A stretch of 64,000 nucleotides of DNA from positions 4,313,480 through 4,377,479 of the forward strand of contig NC_020168.2 of NCBI RefSeq assembly GCF_000224145.3, given 5' to 3'. Positions 54,152-64,000 of this stretch are shown here, one piece after another. Each line of letters opens with the position of its first letter. The stretch's first letter is position 1. Below the pieces are notes generated by a model. The model was not told the origin of the DNA. It ran no database searches and saw nothing but the letters and a program-made list of their open reading frames with translations. Position numbers and translations under genes: made by a program. Origin of the DNA: Ciona intestinalis (taxonomy: Eukaryota > Chordata > Ascidiacea > Phlebobranchia > Cionidae).

Positions 54152-56699
54152 ATGGAATCAATCAAGCACAAGATGGAAGGTCTTATCAAAGACAAAGACG
54201 AGGCAATTGAAAAAGCTATCAGCTTGGAAAATGAAAAACGTCAAATGGAGGACAATGCAAAAGAGGTAAATACAAAATTGACGATTTAGCAAGATGTTTT
54301 CACGGCTTCTGGTGTTCATTTTCTGAAAGTATATGTTACATATACAAGATGCTTTGACTTAAAAACAAAATAGCCTATATCTCGAATAATAAATACCTTT
54401 TAATAAAATGCGATACACAATCTAATCGTTTAACTTTTAGTTGGAAGAAGAAACGAGCCAAATAACCAAGAAAATCGTTTCTTTGGAAGACGAGCTCGAT
54501 CAAGTGATGGAACAACATCGACTTTCGATTGAAAAACTTGACGTTGCTGAAAAAGTTGCCACTGATGTAAGTCGATTCTCGCAAGGCGATATTTATAACT
54601 ACACGGCTTTTATAACACCCTGTAGAGCCAAAGTTAAAGTCTTGAATCACTGAATGAAATTAGTTGCAAACTGGCCAATTCTAAACAACTATGCATCGTT
54701 TATGTAAATCCGTAGAGCGACCAGTAAATTAAATTTGTTGACGAACTAATGTAATTACGTGTATCAAAGAACTAGTTAGCTTTCACATGCTCTCGCCCCA
54801 AACGATGAGAGCGGGTACTCCCCAGATTGCAAAACTACAGTCTAATTTTGTCATTTTTTACAGTCCGAGTTGGAGGTGAACGCTCAAACTCGACGAATGC
54901 AGTTGTTGGAAGAAGAAATGCAGAGAGTTACCGAACGTCTCGATGAAGCTGTCGCTAAGCTTGAGGTGGCAGAGAAAGCTGCTGAGGAGAGCGAACGGGG
55001 AAGGAAAGTTATTGAGGGCAGGTAAGATCATGTTGATGTGATGTTGGGTGTCGAAGTATTATTGCAGGTTTTGAGGTTTAACTATTACCTCGTTGCTTTA
55101 TATACACACCAGCACGCAAAAAGACCTACGTTTAATCACGTGGTGCTTCTGGCGGCGTCGGGTTAATAAAAGAAAAATCTGTATACAAATAAAAAGTTAC
55201 CTAAAGCGTTATTGCAATTTCTTATTTCTAAAATTTTCAGGTCATTCAAAGACGAAGAAACTTTGGAATTACAAGAAATTCAACTCCGTGACGCAAAGGG
55301 TATCGCAGAAGACGCCGACAGAAAATACGAAGAGGTAAAATAACTACCATACATAAAACACATACAATATTATTAGTTTAATCGTTTAATTGTTTAGCCT
55401 ACATAATTGTTTAATAAAAGTATCAAATTGAGTAGTAAACTATCGGAAAATTTCGAGTGTAATTTATACGACTGCGTTTTTAGGTTGGACGAAAACTCCG
55501 TATGGTTGAAAATGATTTGGAACGAGTTTTGGATCGCGCAGAGGAATACGAAGCGTAAGTGGCTAAGAATATTTTGTCAAGTATATGAAACGTGTCGTTT
55601 TGTTATTGAATGATATTTAAATGACTCCTAAACCTCTCCGAATATAACGTAGTCTCAGATTGAACGTCTGAAGAATGCCAATGAAAATACATACAGGCGG
55701 GTTACAACACAAGCTTTAGTAAAGTGGAACACCTTGTGGTTAGCTTTATCAACTGCATTTTTGGAGGGGCTTTAGAATGTACAGCGAGTTTTACGAAATA
55801 CACTTTTTACCAGCAAAGTAAAGAAAGCCGACGATCAACTTAAATCGCTGAACGAAAACCTTCGAAGTCTTGAGAAGATTTCAGCTGATAATTCGGAGAA
55901 GGAGGACAACTTTGAAAAAGAAATTCATCTGTTGACTGAGAACTTGAAAAATGTGAGTATCTTCGAAACAATAATACGCGGGTCTAGAATAGCACATTAA
56001 TAGGCTTGGTGCTACATGATTTATACCTGTAGGCCTTGTTCAGCGCAACGGTTGCGAACTACACATTTAAAACGATTGATTTCTCCATGTAGTTTTATGT
56101 AGCAGCTATCACTAACGAGTTGTTAAACACGACTGCAATACCTACCTGGTATTTTGTAAAAAAATATATTCACCAACCAATTCATTTTAGGCTGAGACCA
56201 GAGCTGAATTCGCTGAACGAACCGTGGACAAACTAGAAAAGACTATCGATTATTTGGAAGGTAAGCTTCATATAGCACAATTGCATCTAAAATTACGACT
56301 TCGAGATAATATTAGGCCTAAAGTTACCTTTTAAGAATAGAAAGACATTGGCTTTAGCAATCCATGGAATACCAAATAGGTGATTAAAACCAAAGTTAGT
56401 ATAAAGCTGTTGGTCAAAACAAACCGCCAATTTATTTCCATGTTTTGGTTGAAGGGATTGATCGTGATATACATAGCGTGTACGACCCCCATGACTTGCA
56501 TAAAGTTGTCCACTTATGCTGGCAATCTAATCAGTAATCTTTCATGTCTATTAGTGCTTAAAAATCCACTATATACGACATGTATTTGTTTTAACCCTTC
56601 CACTTCCACGCAGATCAACTCTACACAGAGAAGTTGGCATACAAGGGAATCAGCGAAAAATTGGACAAGACACTCAGTGACATGATAACTCTCAACTAG
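54152..56699 (+). CDS. TPM: Tropomyosin, long (muscle-type) isoform
   Basis: Tropomyosin is a parallel coiled-coil dimer that lies along actin and controls myosin access. Eight exons, 54152-54265, 54441-54566, 54864-55021, 55241-55334, 55484-55554, 55814-55952, 56191-56260 and 56614-56699, join to 285 codons. The whole protein is heptad repeat ([20 protein letters not shown] at the start; [50 protein letters not shown]). The tail is [20 protein letters not shown]...MITLN. Exons 1, 2, 5 and 7 match vertebrate exons 1a, 2, 5 and 8 in length. Exon 6 (139 nt) equals vertebrate exons 6 and 7 fused. Exons 3 and 4 (158 and 94 nt) total the same 252 nt as the vertebrate 134 and 118, so that intron lies 24 nt farther on. 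The protein is one residue longer than the usual 284, and the extra residue is at the very C terminus. Confidence 0.97.
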
Positions 56700-56828
56700 T
56701 GTGTGAATAATTTATAAATACCTTGTTTTAATACAACTTGCAAACGCTAGCTTGTGGTGTGAATACAAAACTTGTAAATATAAAGTCTCCTAGTACAGTT
56801 TCATAGATTTAGCAAAGACAAGGTCTCC

Positions 56829-56834
56829 AATAAA
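56829..56834 (+). terminator. Polyadenylation signal of tropomyosin
   Basis: AATAAA 130 nt after the stop codon. Confidence 0.6.
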
Positions 56835-57455
56835 AGTAGTTTCGTTTAGTGATTTGTGGCCAGGGTATAAGTGTACCTCATTTATATACGGGCTAAACGT
56901 TCAATACTAATGTAAAAGATTACAGATTCTAAGGTGCGGAAAAAAGTCGCTCAAAAACACAACAGATACGTGCCCAATTATACAATGCTATAAGGCATAC
57001 ATAGGTCTGTGCGTTAATTTTGATTAGCCGACGTCTTCCGCTTTTCGTTGATTCGCCGGGCATGTAAAACGTCGTCCTTACAACACGTTGCAACTGTACA
57101 AGCCAGTTGGGATGAAGCAGCGATAACGCTACACTGTTTGGATAAACTCAGTGCAGGATTATTTTTGTTTCTTCTACAAGAGTTGAAGTTAAGTACTATT
57201 GCTATTACTTAATTATGGTTAGTATTATTTAATTGTAAACTATGTTTTTATTTAGTGTTATAAACTAGTGTCCTAATGTATTTACACTAGAATATGACTG
57301 TTTATGAGTATATTACATAAGCATGTGTAAACCCATTACAATAAGTTTTGTATTGTGCCTTGCGATTAATATTCATGTTTTATTTTTATTTTGACCTATA
57401 TTCTAATTTAATATTTACCAAACTTATTTCAGGAACTTTTCTACGTTTCTAAATA

Positions 57456-57590
57456 CACGTCACTCGCGACGTCACGCAATCGCTGCGTTACGTCACAATA
57501 CGATACTGCGTCGTAACCGCTTCGCCATCGCTCAGGGTTATTATAAGTTACAGTCCGGTACAAACCCGAGAGCACACGTTTGTGACGTCA
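57456..57590. promoter_or_regulatory. Cluster of ACGTCA (CRE-type) sites
   Basis: ACGTCA cores occur at 57457-57463, 57467-57474, 57488-57495 and 57583-57590. The last is a full TGACGTCA three bases before the ATG of the small secreted gene. Two more full palindromes lie in its exon 2 (57824-57831) and intron 3 (57983-57990). Confidence 0.55.
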
Positions 57591-57592
57591 CA

Positions 57593-59136
57593 ATGCGGTT
57601 TCTTTTATATACGCTTGCTTTTTGCGCTATTATTTTCATGGGGCCCCATGCGCGCTTTGCGTCGTCGCAAGGTACATTACTATACTTTCATATTAACTCG
57701 AATCTAAAATATATTCGTGGTATTAGCTAAAAACGAAGCATGAAGATCAAAGATTTGGTAAAGTATAAATCACAATAGGCGTTGTTACTTACACAAGTTC
57801 TTTTCTAGATGACATCAGAGATGTGACGTCACGAAGTGGTTATGACGCAACAGAAGAACCCGCTTCGAAGGTTGTTTGTTTTTGACACAATCTTTATTAT
57901 TCAAAACAGTATTTTTTTAATATTTCAGAACATGTGTGTGACGGCACAGAGGAAAAATCGGAAATCAAGGAAAAGGTAAGTGTGACGTCATTATATAAAC
58001 TATGACAAACAGCGCGTATGCTGCCGAAGAACAGCGCAAGGTAAATTAATATTAAAAGTACTATATTTTGCGAAAGTTATTATCCAAAGTATAGTACAAT
58101 TGGGGAAGATGGGACACTTAAGCACATATTGCCAAATATTTCCAAAATCAAAATAGATGACGGTTTATGGGTAATACCACGAATTAGTACTATCATTCCT
58201 TTATTAATTGACATCAATTTAATAAAATATAATAAAACACACGAGAAGTTATTTGGCGATCCGCACAACAGGTGAAATTTTACAAATTCGAAAACACACA
58301 GGATAAGATGGGACAGTTTAAAATCATTGTTAATTTTGGTTAATATGTGTATTTATAAATAGGAATATACGTAAATAACACGAAATATTACTGTACGCTT
58401 TGAAAATTAGGTCTAAATATTGTTTTTTTGCTCTACTGCTATAGTTTTTAACATATTATATTATTGCATAACAATTGGTATTCCCTATTGACCCCTGCCT
58501 ATTTTCTTCATGATATATCTCAAGTGTTTTTTACAAAACTAAAACTAGTTTTATGAGACAAAATCGAAGTGTACGAAGTATTCAAGGTTGTTTTATGAAG
58601 CTATAAAACTAGATTAATCGTTCGCGCACGCAAACTAAAAAAAATCATCGGCTTTACTATGATTTAGCGAGCATTAAAAAATAGCACCTTACTATTTCGC
58701 ATTTTTTTACCTGTTCAAAGTATGCTGTTTCTATTTTACATATTTTTTAATATTTAAAAACGTAATCAGCTTTGACGGGCGTTTTATAAAGTCGTGATAA
58801 TACTGTCGAATAATTCTGTAACCTTATTTTCCTGATTATCATTAAATGGGAGTCCGTAAAAAGAAAATTAAAAAAAGTCTCGTCTGACAAAGTGTCCCAT
58901 CTTCTCCCACCCTACTATAATAAATGTTTGTTAAGTTTATAATAATATTACTGTAGGGCAAGGTGGCCGTTCAAATTGTGTTTTAAACAATTTAAACAAC
59001 ACAATGTGGCGGGGCTACGGTTTAGATAATTTTTTAAATATTCTTTACTTACTACCAAATGGTACAATAAAGCGCATGGATCATCTCACCTCAACCTAAT
59101 TTACGTTTGTTTTGCAGAAGAATAGCAAAGAGGTAG
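57593..59136 (+). CDS. Putative small secreted protein with a basic tail
   Basis: No family is recognised. Exon 1 (57593-57671) encodes MRFLLYTLAFCAIIFMGPHA, a convincing signal peptide (one Arg, then a hydrophobic core), with likely cleavage near RFASSQ. Exon 2 (57809-57870) continues DDIRDVTSRSGYDATEEPAS; it is acidic and is the only open frame of that exon. Exon 3 (57929-57975) and exon 4 (59118-59136) then give a strongly basic end (AQRKNRKSRKRRIAKR) and about 67 residues in total. Donors and acceptors are all GT-AG. A different frame of exons 3 and 4 is open and acidic (HVCDGTEEKSEIKEK, then KNSKEVDDDKDAVSGFA to a stop at 59169-59171) but does not join exon 2 in phase with these sites. 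An unseen splice site could change the C terminus. A secreted prohormone or cationic peptide are options. AATAAA follows at 59318 and 59327. Confidence 0.42.
58086..58919 (+). mobile_element. MITE family, long variant (about 830 bp), copy H
   Basis: The ends match the 195-bp family: ATTGGGGAAGATGGGACACT on the left and TGTCCCATCTTCTCCCACCC on the right. The inside is longer and different, with a further AAGATGGGACAGTTTAAAAT near 58305. I see no coding capacity. It lies in intron 3 of the small secreted gene. Confidence 0.8.
58953..59098 (+). mobile_element. MITE copy I, degenerate
   Basis: Next to the long variant. Recognisable core parts are GTTTTAAACAATTTAAACAA and TTTACTTACTACCAAATGG. The ends are poor. 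Confidence 0.6.
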
Positions 59137-59317
59137 ACGACGATAAGGATGCGGTTTCAGGTTTTGCTTAGGCTTGGGAATTGTGTGGTGTTGTGGTGTG
59201 GTTGCTGGAGCACTCTTACAGTGTTGTCGGATTTGTGTTTGTGTCTCATTTCAACTGGACCTAATGTGGCCAGTCTTTTTGTTAGTCACTACTTTAGTGC
59301 ATTTTGCATGTCACTGA

Positions 59318-59332
59318 AATAAATGCAATAAA
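59318..59332 (+). terminator. Tandem polyadenylation signals
   Basis: Two AATAAA hexamers at 59318-59323 and 59327-59332. Confidence 0.55.
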
Positions 59333-59579
59333 ACTATGGCAAACATCTTGCTGGATCGGATTTTGTTGTTGTACACGTCATTATGTGCTTCTTCTGCAAA
59401 GGTCGAATCTTTTAATGATTCTGCATTGTCCTAATTACTTGATAAGAACGACATGTTGGTACACAAATACTCGAGTAATATTCACGCGCATTATAATATA
59501 CACGCAGTAAACTTTCAAATTTAATATCCTTTATTTTTATCAGTTATTCGTCCCCGTTAACCTGTTGCCATTTTAAAAA

Positions 59580-60530
59580 AGCATAATTGTGACGCTGGCC
59601 ACGTTACAATTACGCTATACGTCGATGGGTTTTAAAAGCCCAGCGTTTGGTGCGGTTACGTCACGGTTCTAGACTGAGTTACGTTACCGTTGGGTTGTTG
59701 CGTGGACGTCGCCGCCAGTGATGCTACGCTAGTTTTAGGTCACTACCGATAATGTGATGCTACGCTCGCTTAGGTCACCACCGGTTCAGTGATGCTACGC
59801 TCGGTCATTTAGGTCACTATCAGTGCGGTTCGTAACAACCTAACGTAGTTTCGTGACGGTCGAAGCGGTGCTTAACATCCGAACGATATTATATTGCGTG
59901 AAGATACGACGAGAGTATCGCGGTACCATCATGGCGACTTGTCATTTGATTGGGACATGTGGAGCCGTTATTGGCTTCGACTCCTTGTGGCCGGACATTT
60001 AATAATTTGTACACTGCAACTGATTATCCTTCAGGATTTGAACCATATTTTCTTTGAAGTTATTTCAATGATAATGTCCGCGTTAATTAACTTTTTGTTA
60101 TCGTCCCATTTTTGGATATGACTGAGCTGTTGTATGTGTTGCATGGTTTTTCACTATTTGTATTTGCACCTCGTTGTATTATTCTTGTCTTTTTGTCGTT
60201 GTTGTCGTGCACATGTGTATGTGCATTCGTTGTATCATTTTTGTCTATGGGGGTACTTTAACCTGTGTGGACAGTAACATCCCGCAAGGGTTTCTCACCT
60301 AAGTAGAAACCCACTACCATTGGCTGGGGGCTTGTCGTGCCGTAGTGGCTTTCCACCAACGCCAGCCACATAAATTATGAAGGTATTTTAATCCTGTTTT
60401 AATTTTACAGAAGGCATTTAATTCCTGGAGACCTTGAGTCTGCTGCTGTTAAAATTTGCACTGTTATATATCATAATAGTAATAATAGTGTTACATTTAA
60501 ACGCAATAAAATAAAATAAAACTTGAACTA
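59580..60530 (+). mobile_element. Possible non-LTR element or non-coding transcript island
   Basis: The base composition is clearly less AT-rich than the surroundings. The left third has three tandem 35-37-bp units; the right end is an (AATAA)n-like tail (CAATAAAATAAAATAAAAC, about 60509-60527), as at the 3' ends of many LINE-type elements. In between are G/T-rich stretches and the hairpin-prone GGTTTCTCACCTAAGTAGAA. No reverse transcriptase frame is seen, so if this is a LINE it is a 5'-truncated or non-autonomous one. Only moderate support. Confidence 0.35.
59718..59826 (+). repeat. Three tandem units of 35-37 bp
   Basis: Each unit starts GTGATGCTACGCT and continues to TTAGGTCAC. Starts are at about 59718, 59754 and 59789. 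Confidence 0.9.
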
Positions 60531-60866
60531 CAGTTGAAGTGAAACAAATTTATTTGTTCCTTTTACTACCACGGTTGACTCCGGTGAATCAGAAGAAACC
60601 AACAAAACGGGTTTCGGTCGCTATTTGTGACATATTTAGAGTAGCGGTAGGTAGAATGCATTTAGAAAGGTATATATTACCCTAAAAAAATGTCAAAATT
60701 ATCGTTTTGCTTTTGGGGATAACTATATTCATTCAATTACCAACAGTTTATGAAATTAAAGCCGAAAATTCATGCATTTTGGATTTATCACTTTCAATCT
60801 AACCGGGAAGAAATTGTTAATTATTTGCCGGTTATGCTGTTTTAATTATTCTTAAGGTAATGAATA

Positions 60867-61066
60867 TATAGTACTGTGGAGAAAGAAGAGACACTTTTAC
60901 CACATAATATCCAAATATCCGGATCATATTTGAAACAATTAACGACGTTCTTGCCCGTATGGGAATCGCGAGGATTCGGTTTTATAACTCTTAATGTCCT
61001 CTGTTTACTATCAAATAAGACGATAAAATAGAGTAAATGCCCAAATCTTCACCCACCCTACTATAT
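60867..61066 (+). mobile_element. MITE copy G
   Basis: Runs from TATAGTACTGTGGAGAAAGA to CTTCACCCACCCTACTATAT. The core GGGAATCGCGAGGATTCGGT is diverged. Confidence 0.85.
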
Positions 61067-61628
61067 ACTATGATTTAATTTAAATCGAGAGATTATTAAA
61101 TAAATGTGAGAATTTAGAATTGAGATATGGAAAAACAGAACAACAAGAACAAATTTCTGAGAAAAAGAACCACTTACGTGCTCAACAAACTTGTCTACAG
61201 TTAGTACAATGAGCCTTGAACCAAGTCTACTCTGTACATATTTTATGTATGCTAATACTGACCGAGGCTTGACAAACCAGACTCTTTATACAATGTGAAA
61301 TATTTACTGCTAAGTTGAAATGTTAATACAAGCAGCAAAGCAGGAAGAAAAAATATCAAGAAGTGTACAGCATAGTGTATATCTACTTTGAAAAAATGGA
61401 AACTTTTATGCTATCATTGGTACTGACACTAATATACCATACATAAGAAAAAGAATAAGTATTAATAATAATAAAACGCATAGCTATTTAAAAGAATTAA
61501 ACAGTAGCTGTCGAATGTAACATTACCAGATAAAACAGCTTAATATTTTCAATAAGTGTTTAAACAACCAACACATAATTTAACTTAATCACAATTAAGA
61601 CATTTCTTCCCTGGATGGTGTTTTTTTG

Positions 61629-63998
61629 CTACGTCGTTAAAGATGACTCGGGGCAAAAGTCTGGCAATAATTGAGCAACCTTGCGTCTCATATCTGCCAC
61701 ACGGTGGCGCCGTTGTTCGTCTCTTTTAACGAGCTGTCGGTGATGCTTGAGCGATTTAAAAGCTGATCGTAAAAGGCGAAGTCGGTCATGTGTGACCGCT
61801 GATTCTTCTTTGGTGAAAAGTGACAATCTTTCATCTGTGATGTAATAATGTGTATTAAACAAGTGGAAAGGTAAGTTATTCTAGCAAAATTTAAGTTTAA
61901 AATAAATTAAGTTTATATGTTATAGCAAAAATTAGGTTTAAAACAAAATACCTTACTACTGTTGCTACCAAGCATGAATGAATAAATGTAACTTACTTTA
62001 TCCTCGCGTGGCTGAAAAACGACAGATCTTATAACACGGGTGTTGATACAGCTTGTGCCAGCTTACGAGTTACCATATATGTTACTTTGTGTGTCATTAT
62101 TTTTAGGGGGAGGGGGGGGGGAATTTTTCCTTTTTTATATATGACTGATAATTTGGACAACCCAATAGTGACCACTGGGTTGGAACAATTGCCGTTAAGT
62201 GTCTTGCTTAAGAACATATGCGCCCACAATGGTAGTATTGACGAGCCTTGGACCCATTACCTATTAGTTACAGGCAGGAGCGCTAACCACTTTGCCACAG
62301 CGCGGGACTAAGCATAAAACAATATATATAGGTAAATAGAACTTTTGGTAAATAAAACCTAAAAAACCTAACCATGTTTACCTGTGACATATTGTTCCCA
62401 TAATCTTATATACTTCACTTTAACAACATTATTATAATGTATGTCAGCTTTTTGTTCCAATATAACAAGACGTTCACCATATTTTCTCCAACTAGAAAGA
62501 CTTTTCCTGAAAGACACCCACAGCAAAAAAATTGTTAGGTTTGTTCTGTTAATTTATCAAATTTAGAAATTATATGCCTTAAAAATGCATAGGAAATCCA
62601 TAATGTTATAGCAACTGTCAATTTAGAAAGTTTGGCATATTATTTTTGAACTTTTTTGGTGAAATCAATAAAGTTATGTTATTAAACAAATTGACAATAC
62701 AAAAAAACATTTACAAGAAAAAAACTAAACATTGACAAATATTAGGTGTAAAACTTTACCTTTTAAGCAAAACATTATACAACAAATCTGCTTTATTTTC
62801 TCTTTCCGTTCGTTTTTCTTTCACATTTGTTTTCCATATATGGAATGCCACTCTGGTTGCTTGGCAACAGTGGTGATATACTGCCACCTAATTGATGAAA
62901 GACAATGTAAATCTTGTATTATTATCAAAGCAATTAGGGGGTTTATTTGGCGACTTTTGGTTCTGCACAAAGTTTATCAAACCCCCACACACAATGTGCG
63001 ACCCCTGGTATTATTTTGGATAAACTGACAATTTGCATGGTGACAACTGAATAATGTTAATTTTGGGGAAAAAAAGCCTGCAACCAGCTGTTTAGACTAT
63101 GCAGTAGCAAACTGGTGTTGTACCACCTCCCCCCCACCAGTTATCGTAACACTTAAAAATTAAATAAAACACGCAGATAGGCAGTATAAAGATCAACATA
63201 AAACCTCCATCTTTTTCTTTCCAATTTCCATCAACTTCTTCCATGGATTAATCCCCAACTTCTTCATTAAGGTCCTCCGATAATGATCTTCTGCTATCCT
63301 TTTTAGCTCCCGCATCCGGATGATCCAATCCTGCTTCTCTTTCTCTTTCTGCATCAAAGGAGTTTAACAAAAGTAAATTGACCATTGTTATCTAATAGAT
63401 GCTCATGTTGTATGGGTAATTAACAGTACATAGTACATTAAAGTTATAAATATATGTAATATTCTAAAATTGCCTTAAATTTAACAAAAGTAAATTAACA
63501 GTGGTTGTCTAATAGATGCTCATGTTATATGGGTAATTAATAGTATTTAGTACGTGAAACCTATAAAAAATATGTAGTACTCTAAAATGGCTATACAATG
63601 GTGAAAACAGGGGTATAGAATAGGTATTATAATTTTATGCTTTTTTTTAACAAAGACAAAATGTAAAAAAAAACAGCAGACAATATACGTATAAGAACTT
63701 ACTTGTTCTTTTAACTTTTTAAGCTCCCTCAACATTTGAACTTTTTCTCTTTTTTCCTCCTCTTCTTTTAGTTGTCTCTCATTTTCCTCCTTTTTCAGGT
63801 GCTCAACTTTTGCTCTCTCTTCTTCTTTCCTCTTCTCTTCTAGTTCTTGCCTTCTTCTCGCACGTTCTGCAGCTCTCTCCTCCATTGCAATTACAGATTT
63901 TGGACGCTTTACCGGAACCAAACTTCGCGGTGGTCTGTTAATTAAAAAGACAAAAACTATTGTCCATCAAATTCAATTTAGCTGTGTAAAAACAAACC
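61629..63998 (-). CDS. CCDC191: CCDC191-like coiled-coil protein, 3' part
   Basis: The function of CCDC191 (KIAA1407) is not established. Exons on the minus strand: 63703-63934, 63205-63348, 62760-62887, 62382-62506, 61629-61834, all in phase. A donor at 63998 marks the end of one more exon that continues past the window. Recognition is by order and motif: VKRPKSVIAMEERAAERARR, a Lys/Glu coiled coil, then IAEDHYRRTLMKKLGINPWK (human IAKEHYERVLLRKKGLEPWK). Helical repeats with a conserved Trp follow (VAFHIWKTNV, ADLLYNVLLKRSLSSWRKY), ending in RRHRVADMRRKVAQLLPDF (human RRKVVEILPDF). The repeat pattern (H/F-x2-W spaced by about 30 residues) recalls SFI1-type repeats, but the C terminus fits CCDC191 best. 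Confidence 0.85.
61972..62312 (-). mobile_element. tRNA-derived SINE, longest copy
   Basis: In the last CCDC191 intron. Minus strand: GTCCCGCGCTGTGGCAAAGT then GGTTAGCGCTCCTGCCTGTA (A box) and AATGGGTCCAAGGCTCGTCA (B-box-like). A body shared with the 46-kb copy follows, then a tail ending GTTACATTTATTCATTCATG. Confidence 0.9.
63360..63593. repeat. Tandem duplication of about 117 bp
   Basis: TTTAACAAAAGTAAATT(G/A)AC and CTAATAGATGCTCATGTT(G/A)T are repeated in order, with copies at about 63360-63477 and 63478-63593, in a CCDC191 intron. Confidence 0.88.
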
Positions 63999-64000
63999 TT

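Larger units (their letters stand above)
56700..57592. other. Intergenic; tropomyosin 3' end and next promoter
   Basis: Holds AATAAA at 56829-56834 for tropomyosin and, at its right end, ACGTCA motifs (57457-57590). No gene is seen. Confidence 0.55.
59137..61628. other. Intergenic region with a GC-richer repeat island and a MITE
   Basis: Holds the poly(A) signals of the preceding gene (59318-59332), an island at about 59580-60530, MITE copy G at about 60867-61066, and AT-rich sequence downstream of CCDC191. I find no supported protein-coding gene. Confidence 0.5.

Noticed and set aside
59894-60121. Possible small membrane protein in the GC-richer island
   Set aside because: A short hydrophobic frame with a non-ATG extension and no recognisable family; it lies in likely repeat-derived sequence.

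Overview
The window reads as part of a tunicate (sea squirt) genome, most likely Ciona. It is AT-rich and gene-dense. Introns are short, and most protein families appear once where vertebrates have paralogues (one NDE1/NDEL1, one MMD/MMD2). Some neighbouring genes are packed like an operon, as in ascidians with spliced-leader trans-splicing. Short TIR elements and a tRNA-derived SINE are scattered through introns. No virus-like element was seen. One 50-base assembly gap lies at 36463-36512.

Layout, left to right. At 1-413 (-) lies an unrecognised partial gene. NDE1/NDEL1 (-) spans 2196-7620. A doubtful 65-residue ORF (+) lies at 8523-8720. MMD-type PAQR receptor (-) spans 9170-11646 and faces a compact plus-strand block of BOLA1 (11942-12403), PSMG3 (12419-12811) and OPA3 (13046-14090, with two alternative first exons). 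CCDC61/VFL3 (-) spans 14949-19745, FBXO11 (-) 21234-30719, and LIPE (hormone-sensitive lipase, -) 31760-37814. BAG1 (+) is at 38824-39390 and a short-chain dehydrogenase (+) at 39979-41799. MSH6 (-) spans 42579-53289 and diverges from tropomyosin (+, 54152-56699). A small putative secreted basic protein (+) lies at 57593-59136. A GC-richer repeat-bearing island follows at about 59580-60530, and the 3' part of CCDC191 (-, 61629-63998) runs off the right end.

Most gene models were built exon by exon. For FBXO11 (19 exons, 878 codons), MSH6 (23 exons, 1285 codons), CCDC61 (11 exons, 515 codons), MMD, tropomyosin, OPA3 and the dehydrogenase, all GT-AG splice phases join in frame. Two models do not close. 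NDE1 has a one-base phase break between its seventh and eighth exons. LIPE lacks most of its N-terminal domain; the missing part falls in a stretch holding the assembly gap and a 995-bp TIR element.

Functionally the block mixes centrosome/cilium genes (NDE1, CCDC61, possibly CCDC191), mitochondrial and proteostasis housekeeping genes (BOLA1, PSMG3, OPA3, BAG1, FBXO11), DNA mismatch repair (MSH6), lipolysis (LIPE) and muscle or cytoskeleton (tropomyosin). The less ordinary points are the duplicated OPA3 first exon, the 15-nt BOLA1-PSMG3 gap, repeated tandem duplications of intron sequence at 5' splice sites, a MITE family with at least nine copies, a CRE cluster at the small secreted gene, and a CRE + E-box + TATA promoter in front of tropomyosin.
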